Below are positions 1 to 7,512 of a DNA stretch of 10,220 nucleotides, one piece after another. The translations under genes and the position numbers were made by a program. The DNA is from an uncultured Acidimicrobium sp. (GTDB taxonomy: Bacteria; Actinomycetota; Acidimicrobiia; Acidimicrobiales; Ilumatobacteraceae), in assembly GCA_903853285.1 (NCBI GenBank), contig CAINTF010000161.1, positions 1-10,220 of the forward strand, read 5' to 3'. The notes beneath the pieces were generated by a model. The model made no database searches. It was given only the letters and a program-made list of their open reading frames with translations, and had not been told where the DNA came from. Positions within the stretch are counted from its first letter, which is position 1. Every line of letters starts with the position of its first letter.

Positions 1-1
1 A

Positions 2-940
2 GAAGTGATTCAAACTTGCCAGGCGAATGGAATTATTCCCTCGCGCCCTTTGGCGGTTGGAGTTTTCACCGACGAAGAAGGCGCTCGTTTTGCGCCTGAC
101 ATGCTCGGTTCGTTGGTGTACGTCGGTGGCATGACCACTGAAGAGGCACTTGATATCACTGCGATTGACGGACCTCGACTCGGCGACGAACTCGTACGCA
201 TCGGTTATGCGGGTTCCGCTCCATGCCCAGGAGTCGTTCCACACGCTTTTGTAGAGACACATATCGAGCAGGGACCACTACTTGAAGCCAACCGCGTTCG
301 AATTGGTGCGGTGACCGGCGTACAAGGAATTTCATGGCAAGAAGTGACAATAGTTGGCCAGTCCAACCATGCGGGCACTACGCCGATGTCGTTACGTCAC
401 GATCCAACGTATGTCGCAGCCGAAATTGCAGTCTTTCTTCGCAAATTGAGTGCCCGGTATGGCGCCCACCAAGTTTGCACTGTTGGCAAAGTTGATGTAT
501 TCCCAAACTTGATCAATGTCGTTGCGGCCCGAGTAACAATGACCTTGGATATCAGAAATACTGATGAGACATTACTGCAGCGTGCAGAGATTGAAGTCGC
601 AACATTTTTGAAGGAAATTGCCGCATCTGAAGGTGTGACTATCACAACCAAGAAGCTCGCGCGGTTCGAGCCAGTCGAATTTGACGAGCGCGTCATATCA
701 ATAATTGAGCGGATATCCATCGATCTTGGCAACACCACTCAACGCATGCCGTCGGGTGCTGGTCATGATGCCCAAATGCTCGCACGAGTTTGCCCAACAG
801 CGATGATTTTTGTACCAAGCATCAATGGAATCAGCCATAATCCAGCCGAAGATACAAATGTCGAAGATCTGGTGGCTGGAGCAAATATTCTTCTTCAAAC
901 AATGCTCAATCTTTGTGTATTCGATTTCGTAAAAGTGTGA
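2..940 (+). CDS. M20-family N-carbamoyl-L-amino-acid / allantoate amidohydrolase, 5' truncated
   Basis: This is a metal-dependent amidase of the M20 carbamoylase group (hydantoinase/carbamoylase type), which cleaves N-carbamoyl-L-amino acids or allantoate to CO2, ammonia and the amine product. The frame is open to the left edge. The GTG at 5 is probably an internal Val codon, because the family is about 410 residues long and only about 312 are present. The missing N-terminus would hold the first metal ligands (HxD and Asp). Counting the codon at 5 as residue 1, I see TDEEGARF (22-29, catalytic and metal Glu), HIEQGP (86-91, metal His), the dimerisation-domain motif QSNHAGTTPM (119-128), GHDAQ (His254) and ISHNPAED (metal His278). 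The dimerisation lid spans roughly 105-220. The next gene starts 13 bases downstream and encodes a second, unrelated carbamoylase. Allantoate, ureidoglycolate-type and L-carbamoyl substrates cannot be separated from sequence alone. Confidence 0.9.
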   Translation, partial: EVIQTCQANGIIPSRPLAVGVFTDEEGARFAPDMLGSLVYVGGMTTEEALDITAIDGPRLGDELVRIGYAGSAPCPGVVPHAFVETHIEQGPLLEANRVRIGAVTGVQGISWQEVTIVGQSNHAGTTPMSLRHDPTYVAAEIAVFLRKLSARYGAHQVCTVGKVDVFPNLINVVAARVTMTLDIRNTDETLLQRAEIEVATFLKEIAASEGVTITTKKLARFEPVEFDERVISIIERISIDLGNTTQRMPSGAGHDAQMLARVCPTAMIFVPSINGISHNPAEDTNVEDLVAGANILLQTMLNLCVFDFVKV

Positions 941-953
941 AAGGGTCTAGATC

Positions 954-1877
954 ATGTCAAGACTGATAACCGTAGGCGCTGCCCAGCTCGGCCCGATTCA
1001 AAAAGAAGATGACCGAGCGTCGGTTGTTAAACGATTGATCGAACTCCTGCATCAAGCCAAATCTGCAAACTGTGATCTTGTGGTTTTTCCAGAGCTTGCG
1101 CTTACGACGTTTTTCCCTCGTTGGTTCGTCGACGATATTTCAGAGGCACACCACTGGTACGAAACAGAGATGCCATCGGCTGTTACTCTCCCGCTGTTCA
1201 TGGAAGCCAAGCGTTTAGGAATCGGATTTTGTCTTGGCTATGCAGAGCTCACACCGAATGGTGAGCGATTCAATACACAGATATTGGTTGAGCGTGATGG
1301 ATCAGTGGTAGCAAAATATCGCAAAGTGCATATTCCTGGTCATGCAACGCACGAACCCAATCGCCCTTTCCAGCACGCGGAGCGCTATTACTTCACACCA
1401 AGCGAAGAAGGATTTGGCGTATGGAAAGCATTTGGTGGTCGCCTCGGAATGATGATCTGCAACGACCGACGCTGGCCCGAGTCCTACCGAGTAATGGGTC
1501 TGCAGGGTGTTGAAATGATCTTGTGTGGTTACAACACGCCAATGCATTATGTTCCAGATCCTTCGCAAGATGTTTTGCAGGGATTCCACAATGCTTTGGT
1601 TATGCAGAGTGGCGCATACCAAAATGGCACGTTTGTTGTCGGTGTCGCCAAAGGTGGTGTCGAAGAGGGAGTACTTGGCTTATGCGATTCCAGCATCATC
1701 GGTCCGTCCGGTGAAATTCTTGCCAAAACAAGTACATTCGAAGACGAGCTAGTACATGCCGTCTGTGACCTTGATTGGTGCAAGCAGTACAAGGACACCT
1801 TGTTCGATTTTGACAAATATCGCCGCCCCGAGGTGTACGGGCGCATCACCAGCCAACGCGGAACTGTCCTCGACTGA
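954..1877 (+). CDS. N-carbamoyl-D-amino-acid hydrolase (nitrilase superfamily)
   Basis: This cytoplasmic carbon-nitrogen hydrolase converts N-carbamoyl-D-amino acids to D-amino acid, CO2 and ammonia, the last step of D-hydantoin use. At 307 residues it matches the family size of about 304. The nitrilase triad is clear: Glu47 in VVFPELALTTFFPRW, Lys124 in KYRKVHIPGH and Cys169 in MMICNDRRWPE. Arg172 and Arg173, which follow the catalytic Cys, correspond to the arginines that bind the substrate carboxylate in Agrobacterium D-carbamoylase. Other stretches that match that enzyme as I remember it are YETEMP (69-74), GIGFCLGYAEL (89-99), RPFQH (137-141) and GYNTP. An AAGGG ribosome site at 941-945 sits 8 bases before the ATG. 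Similarity to D-carbamoylase is much closer than to beta-ureidopropionase or generic nitrilases, so the reaction type is fairly secure; the physiological substrate is not. Confidence 0.92.
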   Translation: MSRLITVGAAQLGPIQKEDDRASVVKRLIELLHQAKSANCDLVVFPELALTTFFPRWFVDDISEAHHWYETEMPSAVTLPLFMEAKRLGIGFCLGYAELTPNGERFNTQILVERDGSVVAKYRKVHIPGHATHEPNRPFQHAERYYFTPSEEGFGVWKAFGGRLGMMICNDRRWPESYRVMGLQGVEMILCGYNTPMHYVPDPSQDVLQGFHNALVMQSGAYQNGTFVVGVAKGGVEEGVLGLCDSSIIGPSGEILAKTSTFEDELVHAVCDLDWCKQYKDTLFDFDKYRRPEVYGRITSQRGTVLD

Positions 1878-1896
1878 TTCGTGCGGGATTTGGCCA

Positions 1897-1919
1897 TTGC
1901 TTAACATTTTGTAAAGCAA
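1897..1919. promoter_or_regulatory. Near-perfect palindrome, candidate operator
   Basis: Two 10-base arms (TTGCTTAACA at 1897-1906 and TGTAAAGCAA at 1910-1919) form an inverted repeat with one mismatch around a 3-base TTT centre. The element lies in the only real intergenic gap of the cluster. It overlaps the proposed -35 box and most of the spacer of the promoter called at 1901-1931. Its size and symmetry suit a dimeric repressor such as a TetR, GntR or MarR type, but no regulator gene is visible here. A terminator is less likely: the stem is AT-rich and no T-run follows. Confidence 0.5.
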
Positions 1920-1931
1920 ATGCTGTAGCGT
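1901..1931 (+). promoter_or_regulatory. Candidate promoter for the fused hydroxylase gene (-35 TTAACA, -10 TAGCGT)
   Basis: TTAACA at 1901-1906 matches five of six bases of the TTGACA -35 consensus. After a 19-base spacer, TAGCGT at 1926-1931 fits the TANNNT -10 pattern common in actinobacteria. A start point about 7-8 bases further on falls at the GTG of the fused hydroxylase (1939), which has no Shine-Dalgarno sequence. A leaderless transcript would explain both facts. This is a visual match only, and the spacer is slightly longer than ideal. Confidence 0.4.
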
Positions 1932-1938
1932 AAAACCC

Positions 1939-4551
1939 GTGACTGCTATGGATTTGAGCACCCCCAAAGTCGATTCTGTCGCGTTTACCGTCAACGAAAC
2001 TCCAGTGACGGTTCGCTCGGATCACCCACATCTTTTAGCGGCACTGCGAGAAGAATTAAACATCACTTCACCAAAAGATGGCTGCTCGCCTTCTGGCCAA
2101 TGTGGCTGTTGCACCGTATTAGTCAATGGCAAGGCAGTTGTCAGCTGTCAGACACCGCTCACCAAAGTTGCAGGCTCAACTGTCGTGACTCTCGAAGGTG
2201 TTTCTGAACAGGAACGCAATACCTATGCGCAAGCATTTGCTGCATGTGGAGGATTGCAATGCGGCTTCTGCATTCCGGGAATTGTTGTACGAGCCAAGGC
2301 ACAAGTTGACAAGAAGGGCGCTGATCTCTCCCGTACCGACATGGCGAAGCATCTCGGCGCACACTTATGCCGCTGCACTGGATACGTCAAAATTCTCGAC
2401 GCGATAGAGATGGTTGCACGAGGCGAAGTTCCCGTCATGGTGAGTCCAGGTGGTGTTGGAAGTCGAACCATCAAGTATGAAGCTGAAGCACTAGCACTTG
2501 GTGACCGTGGATATATCGACGACATACGTATTCCCGGAATGTTGCACGCGGCACTGGTATTCACGCAACACACACGAGCTGATGTCAATGCCATTGACAC
2601 TTCAACCGCATTGACGATGCCGGGCGTCCAAGCGATCTTTACTGCTGCAGACATACCGGGTGAGTTGATGGTCGGCATTATTTACAAAGACTGGCCAGTC
2701 ATGATTCCGATTGGTGGACGAACGTCCTACGCTGGTGACGTACTTGCCATTGTCATCGCTGACACAAGAGATCATGCACGGTCCGCTGCTCAATCAGTCG
2801 TCGTTGATTACACCATTCACAAGCCAATCACTGACCCACTTGCTGCACTCACCAATGACGAAGTAGCAGTTTGGAAGACTGACAGCAACATATTGAGTAC
2901 AAGTCGCTACGAGCGAGGCGATGTAATCTCCGCCCTGGAAACAAGTGAGTTCGTAGTTGAAGAAACCTTCGTAACACAACGTATCGAACATGCTTTTCTC
3001 GAACCAGAGAGCACGGTCGCTGTTCCTTCTGCAGACGGCAAATCTTTGCATGTCTATTCAGGTGGTCAAGGAATTTGGGATGATCGCAACGACATCGCAA
3101 AATTGCTTAATCTCGACAACGCTCAGGTGACTGTCGAACTCATCACTAACGGTGGCGCTTTCGGCGGCAAAGAAGACATGAGCAATCAGGCTCATACGGC
3201 GTTAAGCGCCTGGTTGCTGCAGACTCCAGTCAAATGCACTCTTTCTCGCGAGGAAAGTCTCTTGATGCATGCCAAGCGACATCCGATCACAATGAAGTAC
3301 CGGGCTTCGTGCGATAAGCAGGGCAAACTCACCGCATTGCACGTTCGCGCAATTGGTGATTCGGGCGCTTATGCAAGCGTTGGAATGAAAGTACTTGAAC
3401 GTATGGCAGGTCATGCGAGCGGTCCATACCGCGTACCGAACATCGACGTTGAAGCGATTGCAGTTCGCACAAATAATCCCGTCTGTGGAGCATTCCGAGG
3501 CTTTGGCGCTAATCAAGCGCAATTCGCAATGGAAGGTGTGATCGATCGCCTTGCAGAAAAGGTTGGCATCGATGGTTGGTCCATGCGGCAACTCAACGTC
3601 ATCTTGCCTGGTCAGGTTTGGGGCCCCGGACAGATCATGGACGATGGTTGTCTAGGCGCTTCAGAATGCTTAAAAGCAATCAAGCCTGCTTATGATGCCG
3701 CACGCGCATCTGGCAAAGCAGTCGGACTCGGACTCGGACTGAAGAACAGCGGACTTGGCAACGGTTTCAAAGAAATCAATCGCGCAGTGATTCGATTCAA
3801 AGAGGATGGTCGTGTTGAAGTTCGTCATGGGTGGACCGAAATGGGTCAAGGCATCAACACAGTTGCGCTACAAGTAGCAGTTCATGAACTTGGAATTGAC
3901 GGCAATCTCATTGATGTCATTGTGGATACAACTCGCGAATTGGGATTAGGTCAAACAACCGGATCACGCGGAACATTGATGGGCGCTGGCGCAGTCAAGG
4001 ATGCTTGCGATACAGCCAAAGCAGCTCAATGCGCTATCGGCGTTGATCACTATGGTGAGTACCGCGTTGACTGGACAACCAAACTCGGCGACCCCGACGT
4101 AGTTAATCCAATCATCCACTCAACTTTCGGTTATGCAGCACAGATGGTGGTCATGGACCGCGAAACAAACAAAATTGAGCGAGTTGTGGCTGCTCACGAT
4201 GTTGGTAAGGCTGTCAATCCGCAGCTCTGCGAAGGACAAATCGAAGGCAGTGTTCACATGGGTCTTGGCTATGCCCTTTCTGAAGATTTCCCGAGCGATC
4301 CCGAAACCGGCTTCCCTATTAATAAAACCTTGCGCTCTCTCAAGATTTTGCGCGCCAAGGATGTTCCTGCGATTGAAGTCATCTTGGTTGAATCACCACA
4401 GCCAAATTCTCCGTATGGAATCAAAGGTGTTGGTGAAATTGGCTTGGTGCCCACTGCTGGCGCTGTAGCCGCAGCATTTCGTGACTTGAACGGGACATGG
4501 CATACAACATTGCCGATGCTGAAGTCTGCTTCAGACGACACGGAAGAATAA
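1939..4551 (+). CDS. Fused [2Fe-2S]-molybdopterin hydroxylase, XdhD-like purine/xanthine dehydrogenase type, no FAD domain
   Basis: This 870-residue molybdenum hydroxylase joins the iron-sulfur and molybdenum modules in one chain. Residues 13-160 hold two [2Fe-2S] clusters: Cys49, 55, 58 and 70 (plant type) and Cys108, 111, 144 and 146. A short linker leads to the a/b hammerhead domain (about 178-290) and two molybdopterin-binding domains (about 310-840). Spacing from bovine xanthine oxidase (numbering from memory) places Gln377, Glu412 (GGKE), Arg488, Arg520, Phe522 (AFRGFG), Phe610 and Glu833 (GVGEIG) at the positions of Gln767, Glu802, Arg880, Arg912, Phe914, Phe1009 and catalytic Glu1261. 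This supports a purine-like substrate. There is no FAD domain, so electrons must leave through a partner, perhaps the FAD subunit at 6664-7512. GTG 1939 lacks a ribosome site; ATG 1948 is the alternative start. The architecture matches E. coli XdhD-type proteins, and the next gene is SsnA-like, as in that locus. Confidence 0.88.
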   Translation: MTAMDLSTPKVDSVAFTVNETPVTVRSDHPHLLAALREELNITSPKDGCSPSGQCGCCTVLVNGKAVVSCQTPLTKVAGSTVVTLEGVSEQERNTYAQAFAACGGLQCGFCIPGIVVRAKAQVDKKGADLSRTDMAKHLGAHLCRCTGYVKILDAIEMVARGEVPVMVSPGGVGSRTIKYEAEALALGDRGYIDDIRIPGMLHAALVFTQHTRADVNAIDTSTALTMPGVQAIFTAADIPGELMVGIIYKDWPVMIPIGGRTSYAGDVLAIVIADTRDHARSAAQSVVVDYTIHKPITDPLAALTNDEVAVWKTDSNILSTSRYERGDVISALETSEFVVEETFVTQRIEHAFLEPESTVAVPSADGKSLHVYSGGQGIWDDRNDIAKLLNLDNAQVTVELITNGGAFGGKEDMSNQAHTALSAWLLQTPVKCTLSREESLLMHAKRHPITMKYRASCDKQGKLTALHVRAIGDSGAYASVGMKVLERMAGHASGPYRVPNIDVEAIAVRTNNPVCGAFRGFGANQAQFAMEGVIDRLAEKVGIDGWSMRQLNVILPGQVWGPGQIMDDGCLGASECLKAIKPAYDAARASGKAVGLGLGLKNSGLGNGFKEINRAVIRFKEDGRVEVRHGWTEMGQGINTVALQVAVHELGIDGNLIDVIVDTTRELGLGQTTGSRGTLMGAGAVKDACDTAKAAQCAIGVDHYGEYRVDWTTKLGDPDVVNPIIHSTFGYAAQMVVMDRETNKIERVVAAHDVGKAVNPQLCEGQIEGSVHMGLGYALSEDFPSDPETGFPINKTLRSLKILRAKDVPAIEVILVESPQPNSPYGIKGVGEIGLVPTAGAVAAAFRDLNGTWHTTLPMLKSASDDTEE
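4542..4548 (+). promoter_or_regulatory. Ribosome binding site supporting the GTG start at 4557
   Basis: GGAAGAA at 4542-4548 ends 8 bases before the in-frame GTG at 4557. It sits within the last codons of the fused hydroxylase gene. The upstream in-frame ATG at 4497 has no comparable site and would give a 55-base overlap with that gene. Confidence 0.5.
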
Positions 4552-4556
4552 TTGCA

Positions 4557-5624
4557 GTGTCAAACACAACGCCAGGATTTGTCTGCGCACATCATCACTT
4601 GTACTCATCACTCGCTCGCGGTATGCCAGCACCACCACTAGCACCCACAAAATTTATCGAAGTCTTGCAACAAGTATGGTGGCGCCTTGATGCGGCTTTG
4701 GATGCCGACATGATTTATTGGTCCGCTGCTCTTGGTGCTGTAGAAGCCCTCATGAATGGCACGACTGCGATCATTGATCACCACGAATCACCAAACATGA
4801 TTGAGGGTTCGCTCTCACTCATCGATAAAGCGTGTAGCGAGGTCGGAGTTCGAGTCAATACTTGCTATGGAATTACCGACCGCTGGGACAATAACGGTCA
4901 ATTGCACTCCAAAGTTTCGCCTCTTTCGAAGATGACCGATGCTGCACAAAGAGGTCTTGCCGAGTGCAAGCGCTTCATCTCAGAGGGAGGACGCGGCATG
5001 ATTGGCGTGCATGCTGCTTTCACATGTAGCGATGAAACACTCAATGCTGCAGCCAAACTTGCGATGCAACTCGATGTCGGCGTTCACATTCATGTTGCCG
5101 AAGGTATTGATGATGCACATGCTGCAGCTCGACTCTCCGCATTGGCTACTGACGACTGGTTGCTCGTACACGGTGTGCATCTTGACACTCCCCTACGAGG
5201 TCGTCTCGTACACAATCCGCGATCAAATATGAATAACCATGTTGGCTATGGTGCGCCGACTTCCAAACCAAATACCGTCCTGCTTGGCACAGATGGAATT
5301 GGAGCGGACATGCTCGAGGAGTCACGTCTTGCATACGCAAGACTTCGCGAATTTAATATTGCCGAGACTCCAGACACTGTCTCTCAATGGTTGAAGAATG
5401 CGTATCAAATCTTCCCAGAAGCGGAAAACGATGTTGTTACCTGGAATTACGATCAGGTGCAGAGTCCATGGCATGTTGCGTTTACTCCTGGAACACGAGT
5501 CACCGACGTCATCATCGACGGAAAAGTTGTCTTGAAAGATGGCTTACCAACTCAGGTAGATCTCGACGAAATTCGAGCAAAGGCACATGAACAAGCAATT
5601 CGACTTTTTGAAAGGTTGCAATAA
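4557..5624 (+). CDS. ssnA: SsnA-like metal-dependent amidohydrolase with shortened N-terminus
   Basis: This is a TIM-barrel amidohydrolase of the COG0402 group (guanine, cytosine and chloro-s-triazine deaminase relatives), closest by eye to E. coli SsnA. Using GTG 4557 as residue 1 (355 residues), metal and catalytic residues are His12 and His14 (AHHHLYS), His179 and Glu182 (HIHVAE), His205 (LLVHG) and Asp246 (LGTDGIG). SsnA-specific stretches include WWRLDAALD (41-49), IDHHESP (73-79) and [14 protein letters not shown] (218-231). Family members usually have about 50-60 residues before HxH, forming part of the beta-sandwich; here there are 11, or 31 from ATG 4497. The frame is closed by TGA at 4482, so no longer start exists. 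The C-terminal region after Asp246 is also compact. The gene sits 5 bases after the fused hydroxylase, as SsnA neighbours XdhD in E. coli. Deamination of a purine-like ring is inferred; the substrate of SsnA is not settled. Confidence 0.85.
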   Translation: MSNTTPGFVCAHHHLYSSLARGMPAPPLAPTKFIEVLQQVWWRLDAALDADMIYWSAALGAVEALMNGTTAIIDHHESPNMIEGSLSLIDKACSEVGVRVNTCYGITDRWDNNGQLHSKVSPLSKMTDAAQRGLAECKRFISEGGRGMIGVHAAFTCSDETLNAAAKLAMQLDVGVHIHVAEGIDDAHAAARLSALATDDWLLVHGVHLDTPLRGRLVHNPRSNMNNHVGYGAPTSKPNTVLLGTDGIGADMLEESRLAYARLREFNIAETPDTVSQWLKNAYQIFPEAENDVVTWNYDQVQSPWHVAFTPGTRVTDVIIDGKVVLKDGLPTQVDLDEIRAKAHEQAIRLFERLQ

Positions 5625-6667
5625 TGTCACTCCCAGCACAAGCAATTAATCCAATTACTGGCAAGGCTCGCGTAGCGATCTACCTTCAAGATGCCCACCG
5701 AATTCGAGAGGGCATGGAGTACGCGCAGTACGCAGAGGCAAAAGGTTTCGAAGCAGTGTGGCAAGCAGAGAGCCGTCTTGTGCGCGAAGCCACGGTGCCA
5801 ATGGCAGCATTTGCGTCTGTAACGAACACAATCAAGGTTGGTTCGGGTGTTGTTGATTGCTGGAGTCGAAACCCTGCAAGACTCGCCGCTACTTTCTCCA
5901 CACTGGACGATCTTGCACCTGGTCGAGTAATTCTCGGCATCGGTGCATGGTGGGACCCATTGGCTCAAAAAGTTGGCATCTCACGCGCCAAGCCATTGCG
6001 TGCGATGCGAGAGATAGTTCTCAATGTTCGTGCGCTACTGAATAATGAGAACGTCACATTTGACGGCGAGTTTGTCAAGTTCGATGGCATTGAGCTGGAT
6101 TACGTGTATCAGGAACGTCGCGCAAAAGATGTTCCGATTTACATCGGTGCAACCGGTATGCAAATGATGGAACTCACTGGCGAAATTGCTGACGGCGTCG
6201 TGCTGAACTATTTGGTCTCCCCTGATTACAACAAACAGGCAATAGAGGCACTCACCGCTGGCGCTGATAAGGCTGGCCGCAAGATCGCAGATATTGATAG
6301 ACCACAACTCGTTGTCTGCAGCGTTCATGAGGATCGCAAAACTGCACTCAATATGGCTCGCGAAATGGTCACACAGTACCTAGGGCAACAACCGCACATC
6401 ATGAAGGCTTCTGGTGTTCCTCAGAGCCTGCTTGACAAGGTTGGTGAAGTGCTGACATGGCCAGCCACTCATGAGCAAGTCACTGCAGCTTCAAAACTTG
6501 TGCCCGATGAGATCGTGCAAATGCTGACCGCCAGTGGCACTCCAGCGGAAGCACGAGCGAGTGTGAAGCATTACATCGATAATGGTGCGACATGTCCAAT
6601 TTTGTATCCTCTTGGCGATGTCAAAGCAATGATCGACACCTTTGCTAACTGGGATGGCGTTCAATGA
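5624..6667 (+). CDS. LLM-class flavin/F420-dependent oxidoreductase
   Basis: This 347-residue luciferase-like TIM-barrel protein is of the MER-like group, which uses coenzyme F420 or FMN for hydride transfer or oxygenation. Visible family motifs are GFEAVWQAE (41-49), [20 protein letters not shown] (81-100) followed by [12 protein letters not shown] (101-112), PIYIGATG (171-178) and [13 protein letters not shown] (184-196). No signal peptide or membrane segment is seen. The ATG overlaps the TAA of the SsnA-like gene (TAATG at 5622-5626), with GAAAGG at 5610-5615 as ribosome site. The next gene overlaps by four bases, so this gene is embedded in the molybdenum hydroxylase cluster. It could oxidise or open a ring made by the hydroxylases, by analogy with RutA, an LLM enzyme that opens uracil, but nothing in the sequence proves this. 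F420 versus FMN use is undetermined. Confidence 0.85.
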   Translation: MSLPAQAINPITGKARVAIYLQDAHRIREGMEYAQYAEAKGFEAVWQAESRLVREATVPMAAFASVTNTIKVGSGVVDCWSRNPARLAATFSTLDDLAPGRVILGIGAWWDPLAQKVGISRAKPLRAMREIVLNVRALLNNENVTFDGEFVKFDGIELDYVYQERRAKDVPIYIGATGMQMMELTGEIADGVVLNYLVSPDYNKQAIEALTAGADKAGRKIADIDRPQLVVCSVHEDRKTALNMAREMVTQYLGQQPHIMKASGVPQSLLDKVGEVLTWPATHEQVTAASKLVPDEIVQMLTASGTPAEARASVKHYIDNGATCPILYPLGDVKAMIDTFANWDGVQ

Positions 6668-7512
6668 CAGTTGCACTACCACTCACGATCCGTGAAGCAG
6701 TCTTAGCATTGTCAAATACTCCCGATGCACGCCTGATTCAAGGTGGCACCGACATGATGGTCGAAGTTAATTTCAACCATCTCAAACCGAACAACATCAT
6801 TGCGTTGCGTCGCATACAAGAGTTACGTACATGGCAGAAGAATGCTGATGGCACGGTCACAATTGGTGCTGGTGTGCCCTACCAAGAAATGGAATCGGGC
6901 GAACTCAAGCAACTTGTTCCCGCTCTCGCTGAAGCAGCACGAACTGTTGGATCACCTCAGATTCGCGCAGCCGGAACCCTGGGCGGAAACCTGGGCACTT
7001 GCTCTCCCGCTGGCGACGGTTTACCAGTACTTTTCGCACTAGACGCGGTTGTGCATCTGCAGAGTCACGAGGCATTGCGCCAAATCTCCATTCACGAATT
7101 CATGCTTGGCGTCAAACGCAATGCTCGGAATGCCAATGAAATCATCACTGCTGTGACTATTCCGCTACTTAACGGCTGGCAGGGTTACGCAAAAGTTGGC
7201 GTAAGAAACGCAATGGTTATCTCGGTTGCATCGGCATGTCTCGCCATTGACAAATCCACAAATTCCGTTCGGATCGGTCTAGGCGCAGTTGGTCCAACGA
7301 TCATTCGCTGCAGAGACGCTGAGTCTTGGCTCTCTCAACAGTTTGATTTTTCTTCGACAACGGGCATTGATGGCGCTGTAGCCAAGGAATTCGGTCGGCG
7401 CGTGACGCTTGAATCCAAACCAATTGACGACCACCGATCGACCGCTGAATACCGACGCCACGCAGTCGGAGTTCTAGCTCAACGACTTATCACAAGGGCC
7501 TACCCATCATGA
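6664..7512 (+). CDS. Molybdenum hydroxylase FAD-binding subunit (CoxM/PucC type)
   Basis: This is the medium, FAD-binding subunit of a xanthine-dehydrogenase-type enzyme; it passes electrons from the [2Fe-2S] subunit to NAD+ or another acceptor. It has 282 residues against a usual 285-300. FAD-binding motifs are [12 protein letters not shown] (24-35) and the loop [17 protein letters not shown] (105-121). The C-terminal domain carries the family signature [12 protein letters not shown] near residues 256-267. No inserted 4Fe-4S loop is present, which argues against a 4-hydroxybenzoyl-CoA reductase subunit. The start codon lies in an ATGA overlap with the preceding gene, with weak GGGATGG upstream at 6651-6657, and the stop overlaps the next gene the same way. 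As the only FAD subunit in view, it may also serve the FAD-less fused hydroxylase encoded at 1939-4551. Confidence 0.92.
   Translation: MTVALPLTIREAVLALSNTPDARLIQGGTDMMVEVNFNHLKPNNIIALRRIQELRTWQKNADGTVTIGAGVPYQEMESGELKQLVPALAEAARTVGSPQIRAAGTLGGNLGTCSPAGDGLPVLFALDAVVHLQSHEALRQISIHEFMLGVKRNARNANEIITAVTIPLLNGWQGYAKVGVRNAMVISVASACLAIDKSTNSVRIGLGAVGPTIIRCRDAESWLSQQFDFSSTTGIDGAVAKEFGRRVTLESKPIDDHRSTAEYRRHAVGVLAQRLITRAYPS

Noticed and set aside
5..7. GTG as the start codon of the first gene
   Set aside because: The frame is open upstream, and about 100 residues with the first metal ligands of the M20 family are missing. The codon is more likely an internal Val (GluValIle context).
1897..1919. Rho-independent terminator after the D-carbamoylase gene
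   Set aside because: The stem is AT-rich with a 3-base loop and no T-run follows; the position over a promoter-like sequence fits an operator better.
4497..4556. Start of the SsnA-like gene at ATG 4497
   Set aside because: It would overlap the hydroxylase gene by 55 bases, lacks a ribosome site, and its first 20 residues show no convincing family similarity. It is kept as an alternative only.
4400..4560. Frameshift that would restore a longer N-terminus of the SsnA-like protein
   Set aside because: The region encodes a normal C-terminus of the fused hydroxylase (GVGEIG to the LPM tail), so there is no hidden amidohydrolase sequence in another frame.
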